Assembly (NCBI RefSeq): GCF_026157035.1
Contig: NZ_JANJZA010000001.1
Span: 227,001 to 291,000, forward strand
Length of the DNA: 64,000 bases
Direction: 5' to 3'
Origin: Sphingomicrobium nitratireducens
Lineage (GTDB): Bacteria > Pseudomonadota > Alphaproteobacteria > Sphingomonadales > Sphingomonadaceae
In this document: positions 1 through 8,866 of the stretch, piece by piece
Layout: every line of letters starts with the position of its first letter
Position numbering within the stretch: position 1 is the first letter of the stretch
Made by a program: the position numbers and the translations under genes
Notes under the pieces: model-generated
The model's database searches: none
What the model was told of the DNA's origin: nothing
The model's input: only the letters and a program-made list of their open reading frames with translations

Positions 1-3000
1 GCGCGGCCGATCGACGTTGCTCGTCTCCCTTGTCACCCGACGCCGCCAGCCCCGCGATCGCCGCCAACTGGTCGAGCAGCGCCGCTTGGTCGATCGGTTT
101 GGTCAGAAAGGCGCTGAGGCCCGCACCGTCGTAGAAACGCCGCCGCTCCGGGCTAGCGTCGGCCGTGAGCGCAAGGATCGGGATCGCGGCGCACGGCCCG
201 TCGGAGGCGCGGATCAGCCGCGTCGCGGCAAGTCCGTCCAGTTCGGGCATCTGCATGTCCATGATGATCGCGTCGTAGCGCTCCGCCCGGGCCGCCTCGA
301 CCGCGAGCCGCCCGTTCTCGACGCAAGTCACCCGGTGCCCGGCCGCGCGCAGCATCGCGCCGATCAGCATCTGGTTGACCGGATTGTCCTCGGCCACGAG
401 GATCGACAGGACGCGTGGCGAGCGGATCGCGCCTGCGTCGGGTCCTTGCGCCTCGGCGCGCGCCGGGTCGCCCTTTTCCAGCCCGAGGTCGATGCGAAAG
501 GTCGATCCTCGACCGAGCGCGCTGTCGAAGCCGATCGTCCCGCCCATCGCGCCGACCAGTCGGTTGCAAATCGCCAGGCCGAGCCCCGTCCCGCCGAAGC
601 GCCTCGATGTCGTCGCGTCGGCCTGGCTGAACGGTTGAAACAGGCGCTCGGCCGCCGCGGGGTCGATCCCGATCCCGGTGTCGGCGACCCGAAGCGACAG
701 GTGCAACCCGTCCGCCTCCCGGCGCGATCGTGCGGTCACAGTGACCGACCCGGCAGGCGTGAACTTGATCGCGTTGGAGACGAGGTTGCCGAGCAGCTGG
801 CGCAGGCGAACCGGGTCTCCCTTCACGAACGGGTCGCCCTCGATCCGGTTCTCGAAGACAAGGTCGATCCCCTTTTCGCTGGCCGACGGCTCGTACAGCG
901 CAACGGCGTCGGCAAGCATCGGGGACAACGCGAAATCGCGCCGCTCGATCTTCACCTTGCCGCTCTCCAGACGCGAGAAATCGAGAATGTCGTCGAGCAC
1001 CGCCATCAGCAAGTCGGCGGACGTCTTGAGCATGCCGAGATAGCGTTCGCGGTCGGCCTGCCCAGGTTTGGCGAGCAATAGGTCGATCATTCCGAGCACA
1101 CCCGTCATCGGCGTGCGGATCTCGTGGCTCATCGTTGCGAGAAACTGCGACTTGGCCTCGGCCGCCGACCGCGCCCGGTCGCGCGATGCGGCCAATTCGC
1201 GGTGTGCATTGCGCTGGACCGTGACGTCCCGAACGACGCCGACATATCCCTGAACCTCGCCCGCCTCATCGCGATCGGCCTGCAGCACCACCCTGAGATG
1301 CCTGACTTCGCCTTGCGCCGTCGCCAGATCGACGCTGCATTCGCATGCCCGCTCCGCGCGGCGCGCGCGCGCCAGCGTCGAGAGCAGGGTGCCGCGATCC
1401 GCGGGAACGAGGCAGCGCAACGCACGCCGCGCCGAGATCGCGTCGTCGCGTTCGATTTGCGTGATCGCATTGACCTGATGCGAATAGTCGAAGCTGCGCG
1501 TCCTCAGGTCGAGCCGCCAGTGCCCCACCCCCGCAAGGTCCTCGGCGAGGCTGAGGACGCGGTTGCTTTCGCGCAGCTTGGCTGCGGATTCGGTCGCGAT
1601 CCTCTCCGCTTCGAAGCGGCGGTTGATGTCGCGCACGGTCGCGACCAGCTCGCGCGGATCCCCGGTTGCAGGGTCGTGAACCAGGCGAAAGCCCGCCTCG
1701 ACCCAAAGGTAACGCCCGTCGCGATGGCGCTGGCGATAGCGCATCTGCGGCGTCCCGCTTCCGACGAGCAGGTCGCTAAGGGCATGGACGAGCATTTCCT
1801 GATCGGACGGGTGAACGTAATCGGAGAGGCGGTGGCCGACCATTTCCTCGGGCGCGAGTCCGAGGACACGTTGGGACGCACTGGACACGTAATGTTGCAT
1901 CCCGTCGAGCCCGAGGCGGATCACGATGTCGCCGGCATTCTCGGTGACCAGTCGATAGAGTCCCTCGGATTCCACGAGCCGCTCTTCGGCGCGGCGACGC
2001 TGGGTGATGTCCGCGAGCCGCGCGACGAAGCCGCCGTGGTCCCCCTCGCGATCGGTTTCCGGATGGATCGACAGGTCCACCCAGGTCCGCGCTTGCGAGA
2101 AGTCGGTCGTGCGCGCGCCCCGCGGCTGGCCCGACACACCCCGTTCGATGCGCAGCGCGGCGAACTCTTCGCGGACGGGCTCCAGCGTCGCGCGTGCCCG
2201 GGCCCACAGTGACTGGGCCTTGCCTCGGTCCTCCGGTGCGATCGCGTCGAGCCAGCTGCCCTCGAGCAGGTCGGCGCGGGTCTGGCCGGTCAGGCGGAGC
2301 CAGCAATTGTTGACCCAGGTCGCCCGCCCCGCGGGATCGAGATGGAGGATGCCTGCCGGAGACGCCTCAGCGATCCGCAGGAACTTGCGCTCGCTTCGCT
2401 CGAAGGCGTCGCCCAGCCGGTCGCGTTCGCTGATGACCGCCCGCACCGGCAGCACGAGGAATACGAGTGTTGCGACGAACGTCTCGAGCGCCGTGATACG
2501 GATCGAGCGGTCGCTCGAAATCTCGGCAAGCGGCCCGAGTTCGAGGGCGGTCGCCCCGATCGCGATCGCGGAGCAACAGAAGATCGCCAGCGTCGCGGCC
2601 GGCAGGTTGAGGCGGAAAGCCGCCAGCACGAAGAGCGGGGCGAGCAGGAAGAGCAATGGCGGCTGGCCCTGGGTGAAGGCCGCCGCGCACAGCACCAGCA
2701 GCGCCGAGAACAAGGCAATGCCTTCCGCGGCGTCGCGCGGGCGCAAGGTCTTGCGAGCGCGCCACCAACTCCTCAAGCGGGGCGGGAGCGAGAGGAGCAA
2801 CGGAGCGACGATCATCAGTCCCAGCGCATCCGAAACCGCCCAGCTCAAGTAACTCGGTACGAAGGGAGCGCCCTCGATGCCCACGAGCCAGGCCGACGCG
2901 ATTGCGGCCGACAGGAGCGGCGCAAGGATCGAAGCAAGAAGGAGGCGCGCGATGGCTCGGCCCTGATCGAAACTTTGCGACGGGGCGAGCGCCGGCGCGA

Positions 3001-3334
3001 CCATCGTCACGACAAGCGCGACCTCGGCAAGATTGGCAGTGCCCAGGGCGAGTGCCCGGGCAAGCGGGTCGTGATGTGCGAGATTCGCCGCGAGAAGGCC
3101 GACGAACGCCGCGACGGCAAGGCCGAGATGATGGCGTGGCGCCGCGCGCAACATGACGGCCACGGTTACCGCGTTGGACAACCAGACGACCGCGATCCGC
3201 CCGGACTCGCGCGTCAGCGTGATTCCGGCGAAGGCGATCGCGAACACCGAAAGCGCGAGGGCGAGCGCGACCAGCACAGGCAGGCCCGGTACGAGCCGGC
3301 GGATGACGGCGCTGGCGGGAAGGCGCAGTTGCAC
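1..3334 (-). CDS. MASE1-PAS hybrid sensor histidine kinase with receiver domain (3' end outside window)
   Basis: Membrane sensor kinase. The frame is open for 1111 codons from a GTG at 3334, preceded by a good SD (GGAGAA, 8 bp away), to the window edge; no stop is seen. Residues 1-300 are a hydrophobic multi-span region with MASE1-like features (WLSNAV, LAANLAHHDP). Three PAS/PAC units follow at about 320-445, 453-568 and 582-706. The HisKA box SHEIRTP carries the likely phospho-acceptor His737. The ATPase domain has DTGIGI and GGTGLGLAI. A C-terminal receiver has its phospho-acceptor Asp1026 in MDMQMPE and the conserved Lys in FLTKPI. It is thus a hybrid kinase that should pass phosphate onward. 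No partner regulator or Hpt protein is visible in the window. The input signal is unknown. Confidence 0.9.
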   Translation of the reverse strand, partial: MQLRLPASAVIRRLVPGLPVLVALALALSVFAIAFAGITLTRESGRIAVVWLSNAVTVAVMLRAAPRHHLGLAVAAFVGLLAANLAHHDPLARALALGTANLAEVALVVTMVAPALAPSQSFDQGRAIARLLLASILAPLLSAAIASAWLVGIEGAPFVPSYLSWAVSDALGLMIVAPLLLSLPPRLRSWWRARKTLRPRDAAEGIALFSALLVLCAAAFTQGQPPLLFLLAPLFVLAAFRLNLPAATLAIFCCSAIAIGATALELGPLAEISSDRSIRITALETFVATLVFLVLPVRAVISERDRLGDAFERSERKFLRIAEASPAGILHLDPAGRATWVNNCWLRLTGQTRADLLEGSWLDAIAPEDRGKAQSLWARARATLEPVREEFAALRIERGVSGQPRGARTTDFSQARTWVDLSIHPETDREGDHGGFVARLADITQRRRAEERLVESEGLYRLVTENAGDIVIRLGLDGMQHYVSSASQRVLGLAPEEMVGHRLSDYVHPSDQEMLVHALSDLLVGSGTPQMRYRQRHRDGRYLWVEAGFRLVHDPATGDPRELVATVRDINRRFEAERIATESAAKLRESNRVLSLAEDLAGVGHWRLDLRTRSFDYSHQVNAITQIERDDAISARRALRCLVPADRGTLLSTLARARRAERACECSVDLATAQGEVRHLRVVLQADRDEAGEVQGYVGVVRDVTVQRNAHRELAASRDRARSAAEAKSQFLATMSHEIRTPMTGVLGMIDLLLAKPGQADRERYLGMLKTSADLLMAVLDDILDFSRLESGKVKIERRDFALSPMLADAVALYEPSASEKGIDLVFENRIEGDPFVKGDPVRLRQLLGNLVSNAIKFTPAGSVTVTARSRREADGLHLSLRVADTGIGIDPAAAERLFQPFSQADATTSRRFGGTGLGLAICNRLVGAMGGTIGFDSALGRGSTFRIDLGLEKGDPARAEAQGPDAGAIRSPRVLSILVAEDNPVNQMLIGAMLRAAGHRVTCVENGRLAVEAARAERYDAIIMDMQMPELDGLAATRLIRASDGPCAAIPILALTADASPERRRFYDGAGLSAFLTKPIDQAALLDQLAAIAGLAASGDKGDEQRRSAA

Positions 3335-3419
3335 GTCCGTTCTCCTTCCATTCCCTTTTTGGGCTACGGAAATGCAAGCGAGAAGACGAGCAGCGTCCGA
3401 TCCGTTCCGGACCAAAGAA

Positions 3420-3454
3420 GAGGGCGCCCCCCTTTTATGCGGGGAGGCGCCCTC
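3420..3454 (-). terminator. Hairpin terminator after the FAS1 gene
   Basis: A 9-bp perfect inverted repeat (GAGGGCGCC / GGCGCCCTC) flanks a shorter GGGG/CCCC pairing. It lies 23 bp downstream of the FAS1 stop and before the kinase gene on the same strand. The T-tract on the minus strand is weak, so termination efficiency is uncertain. Confidence 0.55.
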
Positions 3455-3477
3455 GATTACCGCAACCGTTGGAAGCG

Positions 3478-4011
3478 TCAGCTCGGCATGAGCACGCCGT
3501 CGACGCGGTGGACGACCCCGTTCGAGCCTTCCACGTCGCTTTCGGTAATGCGCACCTCGCCGCCCGCACCGTCGGTCAGCACGATCGCCTCGCCGTCGCG
3601 TTTGGCGGTCAACGTGTCGGGACCGAGCGTGGGAAGCGTGGCGCTACCACCCCCGGCATCGATCGCCTTCCCGATATCCTCGGCGAGAATGGTGCCGGGC
3701 ATGATGTGGTAGCTGAGCACCTGGCCGAGCTGCTCTCGCGCATCCTCGGCCATCAGCGCATCGAACGCCCCGGCGGGGAGCGCATCGAACGCCGCGTCGG
3801 ACGGGGCGAGCACGGTGTAGGGGCCGACGCCCGAGAGCACGTCGCCGAGACCGGCCGCCTCGATCGCCTCGCCGAACTTGCCGTCCTTGCCCACCAGGTC
3901 TGACAGATCGGCGTCCGCCTCGACAGAGGTCGGCGCTTCTTGTGCCGGCGTCTGGTCCGAGCAGGCGCCAAGCGCCAGGGCCGCGCTTGCGGCCATGATC
4001 ATGAAACGCAT
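3478..4011 (-). CDS. Fasciclin (FAS1) domain lipoprotein
   Basis: 177 aa. Residues 1-17 form a lipoprotein signal with lipobox LGAC and the modified Cys17. A single FAS1 domain fills residues 36-175, with family-typical stretches (YTVLAPSDAAFDALP, LSYHIMPG, VHRVDGVLMP). FAS1 domains mediate adhesion or protein contacts at cell surfaces; the bacterial role is usually undefined. The start has an AAGGAAG-type SD and lies 14 bp downstream of the repeat-protein gene, so the two are probably co-transcribed. Membrane anchoring and the periplasmic or surface location are inferred from the lipobox. Confidence 0.88.
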   Translation of the reverse strand: MRFMIMAASAALALGACSDQTPAQEAPTSVEADADLSDLVGKDGKFGEAIEAAGLGDVLSGVGPYTVLAPSDAAFDALPAGAFDALMAEDAREQLGQVLSYHIMPGTILAEDIGKAIDAGGGSATLPTLGPDTLTAKRDGEAIVLTDGAGGEVRITESDVEGSNGVVHRVDGVLMPS

Positions 4012-4025
4012 GGAGACTTCCTTCC

Positions 4026-5000
4026 TCAGATGATCGCCTTGACCAGCTCGGTCACGAGCATGGTGGTCGGATCGACGCGATAGATGTAGCCGTCATTGTA
4101 ACGATACCAGTTGTCCGGCGTGTCATAATAGGTCGACCGGTAGGTCAGCGGGACGTTGTAGACCGAATAGGCATTCGGCATCGGCTGGCCTACCGCAAGA
4201 TCGCCCGCAAGCAGCGCGACCACCGAACGGATCAGCTGTGTTTCCGGGTCGACCCGGTAGATCGCCCCGTCGCCGTAGCGGTAATACGGATCCGAATAAT
4301 AGGTCCGGTACTGCATCGGCACGTTGTAGAAGTCGTAGGCCTGCGGATAGCGGGTCCCGACCGGATAATAATAGCCCGGGCGGTCGTAGAGCGGGATCAG
4401 GCCGCGCACGATCCCGTCCGAAGCGATGCGATAGATATAGTCGTCGCCCATCCGGTAGCGGAACCCGTCGTCATCCTCGTCGAACCAGGCGGCATAGGGC
4501 CCGACCAGCCGGCGGTCGGCATAGCTTTGCGGGATCTGCTGCCCCCACATCTTCTTTGCCTGCCCGGGCGGCATGCAGCCGTAGCTCATCGGCACGAGGC
4601 CCGGGGGACAGCTGGCAGCCGTTCCCAGCCCCGACGCGCCGTAACGCCACTTTGCCGAGGGATGGCGGTCGACCCTGACGTCGGCCTTGACCCGGCGCGC
4701 CGACACGGACGGCGCCTGACGGCGGCCGGGCTTGTCGACGACGAAGACTCGATCGCCGCGCTCGGCGCGGGCGTAGGAGCGCCCCCGTTCCTTCTCGACC
4801 TTTGCGCGCCCGCGCGACTCGGAGTCGTGGGAGACACGCACCCGATCGGCCTTCTTGGCCTTGTGTGACTTTTCCTTGCCGTGGCCGCCGCGATCCTGAT
4901 GGCCGCCGCGGTCCTTGTCCTTGTTTCCGTGCCCCTGTGCAGCCAGTGGCGCGGTCACGGCGAGCGCCGCAGCGCCCGCGATCAAACTGAGATAACGCAT
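4026..5000 (-). CDS. Exported Tyr-rich protein with three YRY-x-DGxIYRVDP-type repeats
   Basis: 324 aa of unrecognised function. A signal peptide (cleavage near AAQ, residue 22) leads into a very basic, Gly/His/Lys-rich segment (residues 23-110). Residues 165-324 hold three divergent copies of a unit shaped YRYxDGxIYRVDPxT, separated by YNVP-Y-R-YY stretches. The first copy is weakest (YRMGDDYIYRIASD). The N-terminal composition recalls RcnB-like periplasmic proteins, but the repeat part does not match a family I can name. The SD is GAGAGGAG. It lies directly upstream of the FAS1 lipoprotein gene, which suggests a shared envelope role. Confidence 0.75.
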   Translation of the reverse strand: MRYLSLIAGAAALAVTAPLAAQGHGNKDKDRGGHQDRGGHGKEKSHKAKKADRVRVSHDSESRGRAKVEKERGRSYARAERGDRVFVVDKPGRRQAPSVSARRVKADVRVDRHPSAKWRYGASGLGTAASCPPGLVPMSYGCMPPGQAKKMWGQQIPQSYADRRLVGPYAAWFDEDDDGFRYRMGDDYIYRIASDGIVRGLIPLYDRPGYYYPVGTRYPQAYDFYNVPMQYRTYYSDPYYRYGDGAIYRVDPETQLIRSVVALLAGDLAVGQPMPNAYSVYNVPLTYRSTYYDTPDNWYRYNDGYIYRVDPTTMLVTELVKAII

Positions 5001-5054
5001 GGATTCACTCCTCTCGGAGGCTCCAAACGGGCAAGTCGGGGGTCGCGTTCCCTC

Positions 5055-6311
5055 TCAGCGCTCGACGACGTCCCGATCCAGTCGACGCGAGGCGAGCCAC
5101 ATCAGGAATGCGGCGGCCGCGTAGACCGACGTGGCCAGCATCGCCGAGTAGCGGAGCGCCTCGTCACCGTAGACCGGGGTCAGCGCGTCGGAAATCTCGC
5201 CGATCAGCGGCGATCCGAGCCCCAGGCCGAGCAGGTTGTTGATAAACAGGAACAGTGCCGATGCCGTGGCGCGCATGCGCGCGGGAACCAGCTTGGTGAT
5301 GGCGGTCACCACCGGGCCCAGCCACATGAGCGACAGCGCGGTCGGGACGAGAAACAGGAAGAAGCTGGCGGCCAGGTTGGTGCTCGAAAAGGCGAGCAGG
5401 TAGGCGGGCAGCGTCACCGCAAAGGCAATCGCGACCAGCTTCGCATAACCCCCGACGCGCGCCGCGCCGAGCCGGTCGCCCAGCACGCCCCCCGCATAAA
5501 TACCGACCGCGCCGCCGACCCCGAACATGCCCGCCATGAGCCAGCTGCGATCGACCAGCGACAGTTCGAAACTGCGTGCGAGGAAGCTTGGGATCCAGAA
5601 GGCGAAACCATAGCCTGCCATGCTGGCGAGGCCAGCGCCGAACCCGAGCATCCAGAAGCTCGGCTTGGCGGCAACGGTGCGGAACACGGTGCCGACCGAG
5701 GGTGCCGCCTCCGACACGCCGTCGGCTGCATGGCCGTGGCCGGGATCGCGCACGAAGAATTTGAAGATGGGCGCGAAGACCAGTCCGGCCAGTCCGACCG
5801 CGATGAAGGCGGCGCGCCAGTCGACCGTGGCGGCGAGGAGGCCGCCGAACAGCACACCCAGCGCCGAGCCGAGCGGGATGCCGAGCGAGAAGATGGCGAG
5901 CGCCCGCGCACGTGCCTCGGCGGGATAGAGGTCGCTGATCAGCGAGTAGGCCGGTGCGGCCCCGGCCGCCTCGCCCACGCCCACGCTCATGCGCGCGAGG
6001 AACAATTGCCAGAAATTCATCGCCATGCCGCACAGCGCGGTCGCCCCGCTCCATAAGGCGAGCCCAATGGTGATGATCCAGCTGCGGTTCTTGCGGTCGG
6101 CGAGCAGCGCCACCGGGATGGCGAGCGCGGTGTAGAAGAGCGCGAAGGCCGTCCCGCCCATCCAGCCGAGCTGGCCGTCGGACAGCTTGAGGTCGAGCTT
6201 GATCGGTTCGGCGAGGATCCCGATGATCTGACGATCGATGAAGTTGAGCGTGTAGGCGATGACGAGCATCGCCATCATCACGGTGCGGTTGGATTGCGCG
6301 GCGCGGGTCAC
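5055..6311 (-). CDS. MFS transporter, Spinster-like
   Basis: 418 aa with about 12 hydrophobic segments. It has the MFS loop 2-3 motif (LADRKNR) and an N-terminus (NFIDRQIIGILAEPIK) typical of Spinster-like bacterial carriers. The GTG start overlaps the stop of the kynureninase-like gene (GTGA), so it is the last gene of a tdo-kynU-like-transporter operon. That placement suggests transport of tryptophan, kynurenine or a product such as anthranilate; the direction and substrate are inference only. Confidence 0.87.
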   Translation of the reverse strand: MTRAAQSNRTVMMAMLVIAYTLNFIDRQIIGILAEPIKLDLKLSDGQLGWMGGTAFALFYTALAIPVALLADRKNRSWIITIGLALWSGATALCGMAMNFWQLFLARMSVGVGEAAGAAPAYSLISDLYPAEARARALAIFSLGIPLGSALGVLFGGLLAATVDWRAAFIAVGLAGLVFAPIFKFFVRDPGHGHAADGVSEAAPSVGTVFRTVAAKPSFWMLGFGAGLASMAGYGFAFWIPSFLARSFELSLVDRSWLMAGMFGVGGAVGIYAGGVLGDRLGAARVGGYAKLVAIAFAVTLPAYLLAFSSTNLAASFFLFLVPTALSLMWLGPVVTAITKLVPARMRATASALFLFINNLLGLGLGSPLIGEISDALTPVYGDEALRYSAMLATSVYAAAAFLMWLASRRLDRDVVER

Positions 6312-7477
6312 GCGAGGCCCTTCGCCATCGCGACGAACCGATCGATGTCAGCCTCGTCGTGATAGAGGCCGAGCCCGACCCGCAGCACGTCGCCGCGCAC
6401 GTCGGTGATGCAGTCTTTCGCCTTGAGTTCATCGCACCAGCGCGCCGCGTCTGCGTGACGATAGGCGAGAAACCGCGCATGCGGATGACCGTCGAGCGGG
6501 TTGAGCAAGTCGGCCCCGGCAAACACGGTCTCGCCCAGCCCGTCGACAAGTTTCTCGTGGAGCTCCGCGACATGCGCATTGGTGTCGGCGACATCGATTG
6601 CTTCCGCGATCAGCATCCCGCGGATCGCATTCCAGCGGTAGAGGGCGGACGGATCGAACGTCGCGCCCATGAAACGCATCGCGTCCTCGGCATAGCCGAC
6701 CATGCCGGGCGGCAGGGTGAGGTCCTCGAACTCGGCAAACCAGCCGGTGATCGGCGGACGCGGCCCGAAGCCCGGCGGGCAGGTCATGAACCCCATCCCC
6801 TCGCCCGCCATCGCATATTTGTAGCCGCCACCGAGATAGAAGGCCTTGTCCGCGTTGGCGCGCGAGAAGGGGTGTTCGAGCGCCATGAAGGCGTGATAGC
6901 CATCGACCGCGACCCACGGTCCCTCGGGACGCGCAAGCTCGCAGATAGGATCGACGGGATCGACGATCCGCCCGCTCCCGAACAGCACGTGGCTGACGAA
7001 GATCATGTCATGCGCGCCCGACGAAGCCGCTTCCAGGAAGCGCTCGGCAAAGTTGTCGAACGGTTCGACGGGGACCGTCTCGACCGCGATCTCACCCGCC
7101 TCGAGCCAGCGCGCGAACTGGCGCCGCGCGCTGTGGAATTCGCCGTCGGTGGTGAGGATGCGCAGCGCGCCGCCTGCACCGCGCGGACAGGCCGCGACCA
7201 GCCGCACGATGAGATCGTGCGTGTTGGCGGCGAACACGACCTGTCGCCAGGCCGCGGTGCCGAGACCGAGCTCGGCGGAGACGCCGGCGGCCGCCTCGGG
7301 CCACACCTCGCCCATCACCGTGTCCCACTTGGTGTCGGCCAGCGCGGCGGCATCGTCCCAGCAGCGCAACTGGCCCACGCGGCTCGCGTCGGGCCACAGG
7401 TGGTGACTGTGCGCGGCCATGTGGAGCCGCCCCGGGGCGGCGCTCAGGCTCGCCGAAAACAGGCGCTTGAAGCTCAT
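6308..7477 (-). CDS. Kynureninase-like PLP-dependent enzyme (aminotransferase class V fold)
   Basis: 389 aa. Starting at the ATG that overlaps the dioxygenase stop (ATGA at 7474-7477) removes an open but noncoding N-terminal extension. Asp192 in VAVDGYHA and Lys220 in GGGYKYAMAGEG fit the PLP-binding Asp and Schiff-base Lys of kynureninase (compare GYKYLNGGPG). Being co-encoded with tryptophan 2,3-dioxygenase supports cleavage of kynurenine to anthranilate and alanine. It is shorter than classical kynureninases (about 416 aa), so a related specificity is possible. No formamidase gene (kynB) is nearby, so that pathway step must be encoded elsewhere or be dispensable. Confidence 0.8.
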   Translation of the reverse strand: MSFKRLFSASLSAAPGRLHMAAHSHHLWPDASRVGQLRCWDDAAALADTKWDTVMGEVWPEAAAGVSAELGLGTAAWRQVVFAANTHDLIVRLVAACPRGAGGALRILTTDGEFHSARRQFARWLEAGEIAVETVPVEPFDNFAERFLEAASSGAHDMIFVSHVLFGSGRIVDPVDPICELARPEGPWVAVDGYHAFMALEHPFSRANADKAFYLGGGYKYAMAGEGMGFMTCPPGFGPRPPITGWFAEFEDLTLPPGMVGYAEDAMRFMGATFDPSALYRWNAIRGMLIAEAIDVADTNAHVAELHEKLVDGLGETVFAGADLLNPLDGHPHARFLAYRHADAARWCDELKAKDCITDVRGDVLRVGLGLYHDEADIDRFVAMAKGLA

Positions 7478-8235
7478 ATCTCGGTGCGCAGGTCCCACAG
7501 CAGCGGGAACGCCCGCTTGGTCAGCGTCGAGCGCAAGTAAGGCGCGCCGGCCGAGCCTCCGGTGCCGCGCTTCATGCCGATCACCCGCTCGACCATCAGC
7601 ACGTGCCGGTGGCGCCAGGCGGCGAGCGCCTCGTCGATGTCGACCAGTTTCTCGGCCAGCCCGTAAAGCCCGACATGGGCATCGGCGTTGCGGTAGATGT
7701 CCAGCCACGAAGCGCGGATCGCGTCGTCGTCCGAGACATCGAACCCGCCGCGCCCGAGCGCCGCGACCGCCTCGTCCCACAGGCTCGGGTCCTCGAGCGC
7801 CTTCTCGAGCTTCCGGCGTGCCTCGCTGCCGCCCTCGTTGATTTCGAGATAGGCAGGATCCTTGATCCCGAGCCGATATTCGAGTTCGCGGAACTGCGCC
7901 GACTGGAAGCCCGATCCGGTTCCGAGCACGTGGCGGAACTTCATGTAATCGACCGGAGTCAGCGTGGTCAGCACGTCCCACGACAAGGTCATCACCGTCT
8001 GGATGCGACTGACCCTGGACAGCGTCTTGTGGACAAGCCCGAACTGGTCGTCGCGCAGCAGATCGATCGCGTAGGCGACCTCGTGAAGCAGCTGCTTGAG
8101 CCACAGCTCCTTGTTCTGGTGGATGATGATGAACAGCATCTCGTCGTGCATTTCCGACTGGGGATGCTGCGCCCCGAGCACGCGCTCGAGGTCGAGGAAT
8201 TGGGCATAGGTCATGCCGGCGGGCTGGACGGTCAT
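7474..8235 (-). CDS. kynA: Tryptophan 2,3-dioxygenase
   Basis: 253 aa, near the usual bacterial length. This haem enzyme opens the indole ring of L-tryptophan to give N-formylkynurenine. Family features are visible: HDEMLFIIIHQNKELWLKQ near the N-terminus, RHRHVLMVERVIG containing the expected haem-ligand His, and the GTGGSAGAPYL loop near the C-terminus. It is the first gene of a three-gene operon with a kynureninase-like enzyme and an MFS carrier, each overlapping the next by 4 bp. Cytosolic. Confidence 0.93.
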   Translation of the reverse strand: MTVQPAGMTYAQFLDLERVLGAQHPQSEMHDEMLFIIIHQNKELWLKQLLHEVAYAIDLLRDDQFGLVHKTLSRVSRIQTVMTLSWDVLTTLTPVDYMKFRHVLGTGSGFQSAQFRELEYRLGIKDPAYLEINEGGSEARRKLEKALEDPSLWDEAVAALGRGGFDVSDDDAIRASWLDIYRNADAHVGLYGLAEKLVDIDEALAAWRHRHVLMVERVIGMKRGTGGSAGAPYLRSTLTKRAFPLLWDLRTEI

Positions 8236-8299
8236 GCCGCTGGCTTACGCGCGCGAGCGCCCCCCGGCAAGGTGCCGTCCAGCGCCCGCGCGGGAAGGA

Positions 8300-8761
8300 C
8301 TATTGGGTCTGTTCGGGGGCGAGCATGCCGGCCTGGCCGACGGAGCCGATATTGCCGAACAGTTCCTCGAAGAAGCTCTTCTCGCGGCCCAGCGTCGGGG
8401 TCTTGCCGCCGGCGGGGTCGATGTTGACCGCCAGTTCGGGGCCGCCGCGGTCGACCACGGCGACATTGCCGGCGTCGTCGAACTGGACGTGAATGATCGA
8501 GGCGTCAGTGAGCTTGGGCTTGCGGAACGCGAACTGCGAGGTCTGGCGCGTCACGTAATACCAGTTCTTGTCGTCGAACTGCCCGGTGAAGGTCGGGCGG
8601 CCAAGCGTGCGTTCGACCGAGGCCTTGTTGTCGATCCCGACTTCGACCGCGTCCACCAGCTCGGGCATCGCGATGTAGCCGCTCGAATCCCGGACGCCCG
8701 CACACGCCGCGAGCGAGACGCAGAGCGCCGCGGGAAGGAGGATACGCTTGAAGTCGACCAT
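8300..8761 (-). CDS. bamE: Outer membrane protein assembly factor BamE
   Basis: 153 aa lipoprotein. The signal ends at lipobox LAAC (Cys20). A SmpA/OmlA-type core follows, with VGIDNKASVERTLGRPTF, then NWYYVTRQTSQFAFRKP and DAGNVAVVD. BamE is an accessory lipoprotein of the BAM complex that inserts beta-barrels into the outer membrane. The start at 8761 is chosen because it places the lipobox correctly and follows a GAGG SD; longer readings are possible but lack a signal. It is transcribed divergently from the ubiquinol-cytochrome c chaperone gene. Confidence 0.88.
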   Translation of the reverse strand: MVDFKRILLPAALCVSLAACAGVRDSSGYIAMPELVDAVEVGIDNKASVERTLGRPTFTGQFDDKNWYYVTRQTSQFAFRKPKLTDASIIHVQFDDAGNVAVVDRGGPELAVNIDPAGGKTPTLGREKSFFEELFGNIGSVGQAGMLAPEQTQ

Positions 8762-8866
8762 GTTGTGCCTCGCAAAAGAATCGTCGCGCCCTTGCGGCGC
8801 GCGTTTCGGCTCAATATGCGGGCCACGGCGGCTGGCGCAAGGGCGCCGTCGAAATAGGAGGGCACG

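Noticed and set aside
6308-8104. A 598-residue reading that joins the kynureninase-like protein to an N-terminal extension
   Set aside because: The extension overlaps the dioxygenase in another frame and is Arg-rich nonsense; the ATGA junction at 7477 gives the true start.
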